A stretch of DNA of 64,000 bases from Bryobacterales bacterium (GTDB lineage Bacteria > Acidobacteriota > Terriglobia > Bryobacterales > Bryobacteraceae), in contig JADZBH010000007.1 in assembly GCA_020852175.1 (NCBI GenBank), forward strand, positions 31,737 to 95,736. Direction: 5' to 3'. Under the pieces are notes generated by a model. It was not told the origin of the DNA, did no database searches, and worked only from the letters and a program-made list of their open reading frames with translations. This document shows positions 8,448-16,395 of this stretch, piece after piece; within the stretch, counting starts at the first letter, position 1, and every line of letters starts with the position of its first letter. Made by a program: the position numbers and the translations under genes.

Positions 8448-9086
8448 ATGAGCCGAATCTTTCTCCTCTTGTCCCTGCTGGCGATGGCGGCGGTGTCCGT
8501 CATCGGAGCCGAATTCGATGGCGCCTGGATCATCAGCACCCACGACGGCGATGGCCGTCCGGTGAAAGCGGATCTGACGTTCCGCACGGAGGCGGGCGCG
8601 CTGAAGGCAACGCTGAAGGCCGGCTCCATGCGGCACGAAATCGGAAACGTGGCGCGCGAAAACGGCCAGGTCCGGTTTGAGATTCCGTGGGAGGACCGCA
8701 CGGTGCGGATCCAGCTCGCGCTGGCGGGAGAAGAGCTGAAGGGCGAGTGGAAGACGGGCGACGACGTAGGGACGATGACCGGCGCACGGGCGGCAGCGGG
8801 AATGGCGGGCGTGTGGAAGCTGACGGCGACGCGGCCGAGCGGCGAACCGGCCGCGGTGGAGATGGAGTTGAAAAACGACGGCGGCACATGGCGGGGCACG
8901 ATGCGTTCCGGCGAAACCGGACCGCTGGCGCTGCAAGACCTGAAGGCGGGCGAGGATGCCGTGCAGTTCACCGCGGACACCAGCCATGGGCCGGTACAGA
9001 TCCGGATGAAATTGCAGGACGGCTTACTGAAAGGCACCTGGTCGCTGGGCAACGACTCGTCGGGCGCGATCGAGGGCCGGCGCTAG
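8448..9086 (+). CDS. Secreted beta-rich protein, two tandem similar halves, function unknown
   Basis: A 212-aa protein with a clear signal peptide (MSRIFLLLSLLAMAAVSVIGA). The mature part has two similar halves. One begins FDGAWIISTHDGDGRPVKADLTF and the other MAGVWKLTATRPSGEPAAVEMEL. Each continues with a GTMR/LKATL-type strand and ends with 'LKGEWKTGDD..GTMTGAR' or 'LKGTWSLGNDSSGAIEGR'. This suggests an internal duplication of a roughly 95-residue beta domain. I do not recognise the family; a periplasmic or extracellular location is likely. It is read from an apparent leaderless promoter at 8435, divergent from the TetR gene. Confidence 0.75.
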   Translation: MSRIFLLLSLLAMAAVSVIGAEFDGAWIISTHDGDGRPVKADLTFRTEAGALKATLKAGSMRHEIGNVARENGQVRFEIPWEDRTVRIQLALAGEELKGEWKTGDDVGTMTGARAAAGMAGVWKLTATRPSGEPAAVEMELKNDGGTWRGTMRSGETGPLALQDLKAGEDAVQFTADTSHGPVQIRMKLQDGLLKGTWSLGNDSSGAIEGRR

Positions 9087-10543
9087 CCCGGCGCGCCCAG
9101 CCAGGCGGCCAGCTTCGGCCACTGCTGGGCAAAGGCAAGGCCGGAGATGCCGAAGAAGAAGACGGCGCAGGCAACCAGGCCGAGTTGAGTGAGCCAGCCG
9201 GGCCTGAGTGCGCCGGACAGAAGGCGGCGCAGCACGGCGAGCGTGTGGAGCGCCGTGAAACCGAGTGCGAAGTTCCACATGACGCCGGTGGCGATGGCGA
9301 GCACCAGCGGATTCGGCGTGATGCGCAGCGCCAGCAAGCCCCAGAAAAAATAAACCACGAGGATCGTGTAGTAAACGATCTTCACCTTGTTCGGTTCCAT
9401 GGCGTGCGTGCGGCGGGCGCCGATCCAGATGATGTCGGTCCAGCGGCGGGCGATGGTATCGAGCTGGCTTACCTGCGTGGGAGCCATGATGAGGAAGCCG
9501 CACAGCAACGTCAGGTACCAATAGATTGGGCCGTGGGCCTGGGCCAACGCGCCGGCCGTCATGGCGGCCACGGCATTGCCATCGACCTGCTTCACACCCT
9601 TCACGAACTCGAGGGAAAACATGGCCGGCAGCGCCATGCCCAACAAACAGCCGGGCGCCCAGAGCCATAACTGGTCGCGATGAATCACGGCGAGCCAGCG
9701 GCGCCAGCGGGGCAATGATTCCGCCGTCACATCGAAGACCTTGCCCGTGTGCGACAGCTTCACGGTACGGCCGCCGATCGCGGAAGGAATGGCGCCGGTT
9801 TTCGCGCCCATGCCCCAGCCCTTGTCGCGCGCGTAAGAAGAAAAGGCGGAGTTCGTCAGGCCTCCCGCTCCCGCCACGGCGCTGAAGGCTGCCAGCGTGG
9901 CCCAGTTGAATTCGCCCTGGGGCAGCGAGCCGAAGCGGAAAAAGCCGCTCGACACCTCCCACCATGTGGCGGCGCTGACATGGAACAGGCAGACGAAACC
10001 GAGGAAGGAGAGGACGAGGACGAGTTTGGCGATCATCACCTTTTCCAGCGCATAGTAAACCTTGCCGCCGAAGATGAGGGGCACGAAGGCACAGCAGAAG
10101 ATGGCATAGCCGAGCGCGCGAACCAGGCCGGCGTCGGCGGCTCCGGGCAGGCGTCCGAGAATGGCGCTGGCCAGCGGAACGGCGGCGTTGGAGCTGAGAT
10201 ACGGCCAGATGGCGCCGAATTCGAACATCAGATAAAAGCAGGTCCAAAAGGCGGGGCCGGGAGCGGTGCGGAAAAAGCCGACGAAAATGGATTCGCCGGT
10301 GTAGAGCGCATAGCGCATGACGGCGAGATTGTAGGCGGCCTGCACGAGAATGCTGACCGTGGCGAGCCAGAGCACATGGCCGCCATGTTGCGCCGTGACG
10401 AGCGGACCGAAGAGCCATTCGCCCCCGCCGATATTGGCGCCCACCATGAGCAGGCCGGGGCCGATGAGCGAGGACCAGCGGCGGCGCCCGCCGCCAGGCA
10501 CATCGGGCAAGGTGTCCTTCTCCCAGGCAGGGAACGATTGCAT
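9083..10543 (-). CDS. Nramp-like membrane transporter lacking the canonical DPGN motif
   Basis: A 486-aa integral membrane protein with about 11-12 hydrophobic segments. The first segment reads GPGLLMVGANIGGGEWLFGP, the position where Nramp metal transporters carry DPGN; the Asp and Asn metal ligands are not conserved here. Later segments (TNSAFSSYARDKGWGMG, MAPTQVSQLDTIARRWTD) resemble an Nramp-related group of soil bacteria annotated as divalent-metal transporters. The changed metal site makes the substrate uncertain. The ATG at 10543 is divergent from the enoyl-CoA hydratase, with a 34-nt gap. The 3' end lies 4 nt before the end of the secreted-protein gene (convergent overlap). Confidence 0.8.
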   Translation of the reverse strand: MQSFPAWEKDTLPDVPGGGRRRWSSLIGPGLLMVGANIGGGEWLFGPLVTAQHGGHVLWLATVSILVQAAYNLAVMRYALYTGESIFVGFFRTAPGPAFWTCFYLMFEFGAIWPYLSSNAAVPLASAILGRLPGAADAGLVRALGYAIFCCAFVPLIFGGKVYYALEKVMIAKLVLVLSFLGFVCLFHVSAATWWEVSSGFFRFGSLPQGEFNWATLAAFSAVAGAGGLTNSAFSSYARDKGWGMGAKTGAIPSAIGGRTVKLSHTGKVFDVTAESLPRWRRWLAVIHRDQLWLWAPGCLLGMALPAMFSLEFVKGVKQVDGNAVAAMTAGALAQAHGPIYWYLTLLCGFLIMAPTQVSQLDTIARRWTDIIWIGARRTHAMEPNKVKIVYYTILVVYFFWGLLALRITPNPLVLAIATGVMWNFALGFTALHTLAVLRRLLSGALRPGWLTQLGLVACAVFFFGISGLAFAQQWPKLAAWLGAPG

Positions 10544-10577
10544 GGGCCGCTATGCTATCACCAGGAGGCGAACGGGC

Positions 10578-11348
10578 ATGAGCTTTGTGCGGATGGCGCG
10601 CGAGGAGGCGGTGGCGGTGGTGACTCTGGCGCGGCCGGAGAAGCGCAACGCGCTCTCGCTCGGGCTGATGCGGGAATTGATCGCGGCTCTGCGGCAGGCT
10701 GCGGGCGAGGCCCCGGTGCGCGCGGTGATCCTGGCTGCCGAAGGGAAAGTATTTTCGAGCGGCCATGATTTGAGCGAGATGGCGGGCCGCGGCGTGGCTG
10801 AATACCGCGAACTGTTCGATGTGTGCACGGAATTGATGGCGCAGGTGGAGTCGATGCCGCAACCGGTGATCGCGCAGGTGCAGGGGCTGGCCACGGCGGC
10901 CGGATGCCAGTTGGTGGCCGCATGCGACCTGGCTGTGGCCGGCGAAGAGGCGGCCTTCGCGACGCCAGGCGTGAAAATCGGCCTGTTCTGCACGACGCCC
11001 ATGGTGGCGTTGACACGCGCGGTGGGCCGGAAGCGGGCCATGGAGATGCTGCTGACAGGCCGCGCCGTGGACGCGCGGACGGCCTGCGAGTGGGGACTGG
11101 TGAATCGCGTGGTTCCGGCCGTCGACCTGGCCGGCGAGGCGCGGGCCCTGGCGGCGCAGGTGGCCGCGTCGAGTTCGTTCACCGTCTCGCTGGGCAAGCA
11201 GGCGTTCTATGCCCAGATCGACATGGAACAGCCGAAAGCCTACGCCTACGCGAAGGAGGTGATGTCGATGAACGCGATGGCCGCCGATGCCCAGGAAGGG
11301 ATTAGCGCGTTCCTCGAAAAACGGTCAGCGTGCTGGAGCGGACGTTAA
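10578..11348 (+). CDS. Enoyl-CoA hydratase/isomerase family protein (ECHDC3-like)
   Basis: A 256-aa crotonase-fold enzyme acting on acyl-CoA thioesters. Visible marks are RPEKRNALSLGLM (CoA loop), FSSGHDLSEM (oxyanion hole, residues about 60-69), and VQGLATAAGCQLVAACDLAVA with CTTPMVAL. FSSGHDLSEM and KIGLFCTTP resemble the ECHDC3 branch more than the beta-oxidation hydratase. The ATG at 10578 follows CCAGGAGG; a TATGCT -10-like box lies at 10551-10556. The end (FLEKRSACWSGR) differs from the usual FLEKRxPxW and overlaps the convergent glycosyltransferase gene by 24 nt. Confidence 0.9.
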   Translation: MSFVRMAREEAVAVVTLARPEKRNALSLGLMRELIAALRQAAGEAPVRAVILAAEGKVFSSGHDLSEMAGRGVAEYRELFDVCTELMAQVESMPQPVIAQVQGLATAAGCQLVAACDLAVAGEEAAFATPGVKIGLFCTTPMVALTRAVGRKRAMEMLLTGRAVDARTACEWGLVNRVVPAVDLAGEARALAAQVAASSSFTVSLGKQAFYAQIDMEQPKAYAYAKEVMSMNAMAADAQEGISAFLEKRSACWSGR

Positions 11349-12722
11349 GCGGTAGATCACACTGCCGTCGGTGCTGAACCAGGGCCGGTAGGAGGCCGAA
11401 AGCCAGGCGGCGAGTTCGGGGTATTCGGTGATGGCCAACCGGGGGTTGTAGCGTCCCAGGCCATCGATGACCAGCGTCGGGCGCAGGCGCGTGAGACTTT
11501 CCCGATTCGCGCGGGCGAGTTCTGGCGCGGTGGCGTGCGTGCTGGTGAGATGGCGGTCGGCCAGAACGCCGGTGAGCAGTTGGGAGTCGAGGAAGGGAGC
11601 GCCGAGCGGACGGTCGAGATAGACGAGGATATCGGGCCGGTAACCCCAGACGAAGACCGTTTCTTCCGTACCGGTCGCGGACGGGTGGTTCAGCGCCAGC
11701 CTGGCGAAGGCTTCGCGCACCCGGCGGCTGTCGCGGTTCATGGCCGTGTCGGACCACTGCGCGTCGCCGCCGCTGTACAGCGTGAAGAACCGGGGACCGA
11801 AGCGGACGGCGGGAATCAGCAGCAGAGCCAGCGAGGCAAGCCGCGCGGCGCGGGGAAGCAGTTGCAATCCGCGCGCGGCCAGCAGCACGGCGGCGGGAAG
11901 CAGCGCGAAATAATAGCGCGGGAAGAAGCGCAGTCCCATGACGGCGCTGGCGAAGGAGAGCGCCAGCCAGAGGCCCCAACGCCAGTCGCGCTCGCGCCAC
12001 AAAGCCCATGCGGCGGGAATCGCCAGAGCTGCGTGAAAGCCGAGCCATCCGCCCGTGCGCAGCGCGCCTTCTCGCCAGGGCGCGGCGACGAAGGTATCGC
12101 TGGCGTAGAGACGGCCGAACTCCCACGCCTGCTCGCGGTAACCGGGAACCCAGAAGGGCAGCGCGCCGAGGACAACGGCGGCGGCCGGGATGGGCCAGGC
12201 GATGCCGCCGGCGAAGGCCATGCAGACGGGAATCAGCAGAACCGCCTTGGCGTTGGTGAGCAGGGCAATGCCGCAGAGCACCCCGGAGGCCAGACGCTGG
12301 CGGCGCCAGGCGAGCCAGACGGCGGCAACGTGCGGAACAAAGAACAGGAGGTCCGGCGCCAGGGCCATGACGGCGCTTGGCGTGTCGAAGGTGAGGAAGA
12401 AGGCGGTCAGCCAGGCAGCGGCGCGGGACTCGGCCTCACCCCAGCGTTCGCGAGCGAAGTCGGCCATGAGCCAGGCGCACCAGACCACGAACAACGCGCC
12501 GAGGATGCGTAACTCGACGCCTTGCGTGATGCCTGTGGCGCGGTATACCAGCGCGGACAGCGGCGGCTTGTCGTAGAAAAAGTCGCGGTAGAACAGCAGT
12601 CCATGCTTCATTTGCAGGGCGGCGGCGGCGGGATAGGCCTCCTCCACCCAGAGGATGCCGGAATGTGCCAGGCGCGTGGCGCCAGCACACAGAGCGAGCA
12701 GACACCAGTGCCACAGGCGCAT
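11325..12722 (-). CDS. ArnT/PMT-like membrane glycosyltransferase (GT-C)
   Basis: A 465-aa polytopic protein of the dolichyl/undecaprenyl-phosphate mannosyltransferase superfamily, which moves a sugar from a polyprenyl phosphate carrier to a periplasmic acceptor. After the first membrane segment comes ILWVEEAYP, the acidic pair expected in the first periplasmic loop of GT-C enzymes, then FYRDFFYDKPPLSALVY. At least eight further hydrophobic segments are followed by a soluble C-terminal part ending IYRLTSAPAR. Donor and acceptor are unknown. The start is the ATG at 12722, which follows a 15-codon leader ORF closely. The 3' end overlaps the enoyl-CoA hydratase gene. Confidence 0.8.
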   Translation of the reverse strand: MRLWHWCLLALCAGATRLAHSGILWVEEAYPAAAALQMKHGLLFYRDFFYDKPPLSALVYRATGITQGVELRILGALFVVWCAWLMADFARERWGEAESRAAAWLTAFFLTFDTPSAVMALAPDLLFFVPHVAAVWLAWRRQRLASGVLCGIALLTNAKAVLLIPVCMAFAGGIAWPIPAAAVVLGALPFWVPGYREQAWEFGRLYASDTFVAAPWREGALRTGGWLGFHAALAIPAAWALWRERDWRWGLWLALSFASAVMGLRFFPRYYFALLPAAVLLAARGLQLLPRAARLASLALLLIPAVRFGPRFFTLYSGGDAQWSDTAMNRDSRRVREAFARLALNHPSATGTEETVFVWGYRPDILVYLDRPLGAPFLDSQLLTGVLADRHLTSTHATAPELARANRESLTRLRPTLVIDGLGRYNPRLAITEYPELAAWLSASYRPWFSTDGSVIYRLTSAPAR

Positions 12723-12725
12723 CGG

Positions 12726-12773
12726 TCAGGCCCTGGCGGCGGCGGACGGCGGAGCGGAGACGAGGCGGGCCAT
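12726..12773 (-). CDS. 15-codon leader ORF in frame with the glycosyltransferase
   Basis: ATG at 12773 encodes MARLVSAPPSAAARA and stops at TGA, three nucleotides before the ATG of the glycosyltransferase and in the same frame. A TAGACT -10 box lies 6 nt upstream of this ATG (12780-12785), so the transcript probably begins at or next to it. A translated leader peptide that feeds ribosomes to the downstream start is the simplest reading. No protein evidence exists. Confidence 0.4.
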   Translation of the reverse strand: MARLVSAPPSAAARA

Positions 12774-12779
12774 GAGTGC

Positions 12780-12785
12780 AGTCTA
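12780..12785 (-). promoter_or_regulatory. TAGACT -10 box for the glycosyltransferase transcript
   Basis: Minus-strand TAGACT, identical to the box at 8435, ends 6 nt before the ATG of the leader ORF. No strong -35 is visible 17 nt upstream. Confidence 0.45.
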
Positions 12786-12912
12786 TTGCAGTTTCGCGCG
12801 GATTGTGATGAAGTAGCGCGTACTCGCACGGGAAGGACTGGGCACTCACTGGCGGCAGGGCCCGGTGGAACGATTCGCGAAGAGACCCGTGACGAGCCAG
12901 GAGACCCACTTT

Positions 12913-14112
12913 ATGGCATCCAACCGTGGCGTTGCGTATATGGGACCCGGCAAGGTCGAGGTCCTTTCCATTGATTTTCCGAAGCTGGCCTTGGGCGACA
13001 GGAAATGTGAGCATGGCGTGATCCTGCGGATCGTGGCCACCAACATTTGCGGCAGCGACCAGCATATGGTGCGCGGCCGCACCACGGCCCCGGCGGGCCT
13101 CGTGCTGGGACATGAGATCACCGGCGAAGTGATTGAAGCCGGCCGCGACGTGGAGTTCGTCAAGGTGGGCGACATCTGCTCGGTGCCGTTCAACATCGCC
13201 TGCGGACGCTGCCGGAACTGCAAGGAAGGCAAGACGGGCATCTGCCTGAACGTGAATCCCGCCCGGCCGGGCGCGGCGTACGGTTATGTGGACATGGGCG
13301 GCTGGGTTGGCGGGCAGGCCGACTATGTGATGGTGCCTTACGCCGACTGGAATCTGCTGAAGTTTCCCGACCGGGACAAGGCGCTGGCCAAGATCAAGGA
13401 CCTGACGCTGCTGAGCGACATTTTTCCGACGGGCTACCACGGCGCGGTGACGGCGGGCGTGAAGCCGGGCGCCACCGTGTATGTGGCCGGCGCGGGGCCG
13501 GTGGGGTTGGCGTGCGCGGCGTCGTGCCAGTTGCTGGGCGCCGCGGTGGTGATTGTCGGCGACATGATTCCGGAGCGGCTGGCGCAGGCCAAGAGCTTCG
13601 GCTGCGAAACCATCGACGTGGGCAGGCACGGCAACGTGGCCGCGCAGATTGAACAGATTCTCGGCGTGCCCGAAGTGGATTGCGGCGTGGATTGCGTGGG
13701 CTTCGAGGCGCGCGGCCATGGAGCGGATGCGGGCGTGGAACGTCCGGCGACGGTGCTGAACTCGCTGATGGATCTGACGCGAGCGGGCGGCGGCCTGGGC
13801 ATTCCGGGACTGTATGTCACGGGCGATCCGGGCGGCGTGGACGACAACGCCAAGATCGGCATGTTGGGCATTCGCATCGGCCTGGGCTGGGCGAAGTCGC
13901 ACCACTTCCACACGGGCCAGTGTCCGGTGATGCGTTACAACCGGAACCTCATGATGGCGATCTGGCACGACAAGATCCAGATCGCCAGGGCTGTGAACGT
14001 GTCGGTGATCGGGCTGGACGAAGCGCCCGCGGGCTACCAGGATTTCGACAAGGGCGCCGCGAAAAAGTTCGTGCTCGATCCGCACGGCATGGTGCGGAAG
14101 ACGGCGGCCTAG
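12913..14112 (+). CDS. fdhA: Glutathione-independent formaldehyde dehydrogenase (Zn-dependent)
   Basis: A 399-aa zinc-containing medium-chain dehydrogenase, the same length as the Pseudomonas putida enzyme; it oxidises formaldehyde to formate with tightly bound NAD. The catalytic zinc region is TNICGSDQHM (Cys and nearby His). The structural zinc site has four Cys in CGRCRNCKEGKTGIC, and the nucleotide fold has AGAGPVGLACA. The long insertions (NPARPGAAYGYVDMGGWVGGQADYV, split here: NPARPGAAYGY and MGGWVGGQADY) are typical of this subfamily and separate it from class III enzymes. The ATG at 12913 has GGAG 9 nt upstream; the longer frame from 12865 has no such signal. The neighbour metF also handles one-carbon units, which fits but may be chance. 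Confidence 0.92.
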   Translation: MASNRGVAYMGPGKVEVLSIDFPKLALGDRKCEHGVILRIVATNICGSDQHMVRGRTTAPAGLVLGHEITGEVIEAGRDVEFVKVGDICSVPFNIACGRCRNCKEGKTGICLNVNPARPGAAYGYVDMGGWVGGQADYVMVPYADWNLLKFPDRDKALAKIKDLTLLSDIFPTGYHGAVTAGVKPGATVYVAGAGPVGLACAASCQLLGAAVVIVGDMIPERLAQAKSFGCETIDVGRHGNVAAQIEQILGVPEVDCGVDCVGFEARGHGADAGVERPATVLNSLMDLTRAGGGLGIPGLYVTGDPGGVDDNAKIGMLGIRIGLGWAKSHHFHTGQCPVMRYNRNLMMAIWHDKIQIARAVNVSVIGLDEAPAGYQDFDKGAAKKFVLDPHGMVRKTAA

Positions 14113-14126
14113 ACGCACGGCCACGC

Positions 14127-14132
14127 TACCAT
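14127..14132 (+). promoter_or_regulatory. TACCAT -10 box, leaderless metF start
   Basis: TACCAT ends 7 nt before the GTG at 14140 and 10 nt before the ATG at 14143. No Shine-Dalgarno sequence is present, so the transcript should start at the initiation codon. Confidence 0.5.
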
Positions 14133-14139
14133 AGCCAAT

Positions 14140-14997
14140 GTGATGATTGGCGATCTCTACGGCCGCGGGACCCCCGTTTTCAGCTTCGAATTTTTCCCGC
14201 CGAAGACGGAAGCCGCGGCCGATGATCTGCTCGGCACCGCCGCCGAATTGAAGGAACTACACGAGCCGGACTTCATCTCGGTGACCTATGGCGCCGGCGG
14301 AGGCGCCCGGGCGCGCACGCTGGACCTTGTGGCGCGCATTCAAAGCTCGCTCAAGATCACCACCATGGCGCACCTGGCCTGTCTGGGGCACACGCGCGAC
14401 GAGATTCAGGAGATCGTGGCGGGGCTGGTGTCCAACGGCATCGTGAACATACTCGCTTTGCGCGGCGACGTGCCGAATGAGGGACTGCCGTCCGGCGGCG
14501 AGTTCCGTTATGCGACGGAGCTGATCGAATTCCTGAAGGCGCGTTTCGACGTGGAACTGGGCGCGGCGTGTTACCCGGAGACGCATCCACAGGCGGTGAC
14601 GCCGGACGAGGACCTGCGCTGGGCGATGCACAAGACCAGGCTGGGCGCGAGGTTCCTGATCACGCAGCTCTTTTTCGACAATAACGACTACTTCGCCTAT
14701 GTGGCGCGGGCGCGCGCGGCGGGCATCGCGGCGCCGATCGTTCCGGGCATCATGCCGATCACCAACGTGGCGCAGATCGAACGGTTCACGCGGATGTGCG
14801 GCGCCTCGATCCCGAAGGCGCTCCATGCCCGCCTGGACCGGCACCGCGAGGATGGGGCGGCCGTGATGGCCATCGGCCTGGAACACGGCATCACGCAATG
14901 CCGCGAACTGCTGGCGCGCGGCGCTCCGGGACTGCATTTCTACACGCTGAATAAAAGCCTGTCGACGCGGGTGATCCTGTCGGCGATCAAATCCTGA
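14140..14997 (+). CDS. metF: Methylenetetrahydrofolate reductase
   Basis: A 285-aa FAD enzyme that reduces 5,10-methylene-THF to 5-methyl-THF for methionine synthesis. Motifs: FSFEFFPPKT near the N-terminus with the catalytic Glu, ISVTYGAGG, TMAHLACLGHTRDEI, and ILALRGDVP with the flavin-site Asp. The C-terminal IPKALHARLD and GLHFYTLNKS complete the TIM barrel. The start codon is either GTG 14140 or ATG 14143; the -10 box at 14127-14132 suggests a leaderless message beginning about there. It lies 27 nt after fdhA. Confidence 0.95.
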   Translation: MMIGDLYGRGTPVFSFEFFPPKTEAAADDLLGTAAELKELHEPDFISVTYGAGGGARARTLDLVARIQSSLKITTMAHLACLGHTRDEIQEIVAGLVSNGIVNILALRGDVPNEGLPSGGEFRYATELIEFLKARFDVELGAACYPETHPQAVTPDEDLRWAMHKTRLGARFLITQLFFDNNDYFAYVARARAAGIAAPIVPGIMPITNVAQIERFTRMCGASIPKALHARLDRHREDGAAVMAIGLEHGITQCRELLARGAPGLHFYTLNKSLSTRVILSAIKS

Positions 14998-15016
14998 AAC
15001 GGGGAGGGCTCTGGGA

Positions 15017-16369
15017 ATGGCCCGATTTCATGCCGGCGCGGCGGCGGCTAACATCACGCCGCTGCTGGGGTGTTCACAAGCCGGCTCGATGACCGATCAC
15101 GCCGCCACGGAGATTCACGATGAGTTGCACGTGCGGGCGCTGGTGCTGGACAACGGCAACGCGCGCGTGGCGCTGGCCACCATCGATTCGTGCGCGGTGG
15201 CCAACGAGGCGATCGACCTGGCGAAGCAGGAGATCGCCGCCGAAACGAAGATTCCGCCCTCGCACGTGCTGCTGTCGGCGACGCACACGCACTCGGCCCC
15301 GCCCGGAGCATTCCTGTTCCAAAGCAAGCCCGACGCCTTCTACCAGCGCTGGATGGGGATGCGGGTTGTGGATTGCGTGCGCATGGCGGCGCAGCGGCTG
15401 CAACCGGCCAGGATCGGGTGGGGAGTGGGCAGCGAACCGGGCCTGCTCTTCAACCGCCGCTACCTGATGAAGCCGGGCGCGATCCCGCCCGACCCGTTCG
15501 GGCGCACGACGGACCGGGCCATGATGAATCCTCCAGCGGCCAGCCCGGACATCATCGGACCGGCGGGGCCGATTGACCCGCAGGTGGGACTGCTGGCCGT
15601 TCATACGCTGGAAGGCCAGCCGCTGGCGCTGTACGGCAGCTATTCGTTGCATTATGTGGGCGGAGTGCCCCGGACGCACATCAGCGCCGACTACTTTCCG
15701 CTGTGGGGGCGGCATCTGCTGCGGCTGGGCGGCGTGACTGGCGCGTGCCTGACGGCGCTGGCCAACGCCTGTTCGGGAAATCTGAACAACGTGAACGTAA
15801 TGAATCCGCCGCCGAAACCCTATCCGCCGTACCGGCGCATGGACGAGGTCGCGGCGATTCTGGCCGCCGAAAGCTACCGCGTGTGGAAGGAGATCGAGTT
15901 TCAGGAGTGGGTGGAACTGGGCGCGGTGCTGGATTCGCTGGAATGCGGCGTCAGGCTGCCTTCGGGCGACGAGACAGCCGAGGCGCAGCGGGTGCTGGCA
16001 CAGGCCGGGCCGGGACCCTACAAGGAACTGCGCCACATCTACGCGTTGGAGACGGTCCAGTTGCACAACGGGTACGGACCCACGGCGCAGGCGCCCATGC
16101 AGGCGCTGCGGATCGGCAGGCTTGGCATCGCGACGTTCCCCGGAGAGGCGTTCACCGAACTGGGACTGGAAGTGAAGAAGAAGAGCCCCTTCGAGACAAC
16201 CTTCCTGGTGGAACTGGCGAATGGGTACCACGGCTACATTCCCACCGATGAGGCGTTCGAGGCAGGCGGCTATGAAACGTGGCGGGCGAAGTCGAGCCAC
16301 CTGGCCCGCGACACGGCCGGGCGCATGACAGCCAGGGCGTTGCGGCATCTGGAATCGCTGGCGGGATAG
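15017..16369 (+). CDS. Neutral/alkaline ceramidase N-terminal domain-like hydrolase
   Basis: A 450-aa protein similar to the catalytic N-terminal domain of neutral ceramidases (about half the length of the full enzymes, which carry an extra C-terminal domain). Visible: AGAAAANITPLLG at the start; the metal motif LSATHTHSAPPG (about residues 90-100); GLLAVHTLEGQPLALYGSYSLHYVGG; LTALANACSGNLNNVN, in the place of the nucleophile loop; and FPGEAFTELG. No signal peptide is visible, so it may be cytoplasmic, unlike classical ceramidases. GGGGAGGG lies before the ATG at 15017. The substrate could be another N-acyl lipid or amide; ceramide is not established. Confidence 0.82.
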   Translation: MARFHAGAAAANITPLLGCSQAGSMTDHAATEIHDELHVRALVLDNGNARVALATIDSCAVANEAIDLAKQEIAAETKIPPSHVLLSATHTHSAPPGAFLFQSKPDAFYQRWMGMRVVDCVRMAAQRLQPARIGWGVGSEPGLLFNRRYLMKPGAIPPDPFGRTTDRAMMNPPAASPDIIGPAGPIDPQVGLLAVHTLEGQPLALYGSYSLHYVGGVPRTHISADYFPLWGRHLLRLGGVTGACLTALANACSGNLNNVNVMNPPPKPYPPYRRMDEVAAILAAESYRVWKEIEFQEWVELGAVLDSLECGVRLPSGDETAEAQRVLAQAGPGPYKELRHIYALETVQLHNGYGPTAQAPMQALRIGRLGIATFPGEAFTELGLEVKKKSPFETTFLVELANGYHGYIPTDEAFEAGGYETWRAKSSHLARDTAGRMTARALRHLESLAG

Positions 16370-16384
16370 CCGGCGCGGAGCCCC

Positions 16385-16390
16385 TACAAT
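16385..16390 (+). promoter_or_regulatory. TACAAT -10 box, leaderless start at 16396
   Basis: TACAAT ends 5 nt before the ATG at 16396, in the 26-nt gap after the ceramidase-like gene. No Shine-Dalgarno sequence precedes the ATG. It suggests the protease gene has its own leaderless promoter. Confidence 0.55.
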
Positions 16391-16395
16391 GGGTC

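Noticed and set aside
9024..10862. A 612-codon minus-strand frame over the Nramp-like gene
   Set aside because: Arg/His-rich shadow in another frame of the same strand; the 486-aa frame has membrane segments and family motifs.
12726..12728. TGA as selenocysteine or read-through codon joining the leader ORF to the glycosyltransferase
   Set aside because: No Cys-type active site is expected there and the downstream ATG gives a normal GT-C start.
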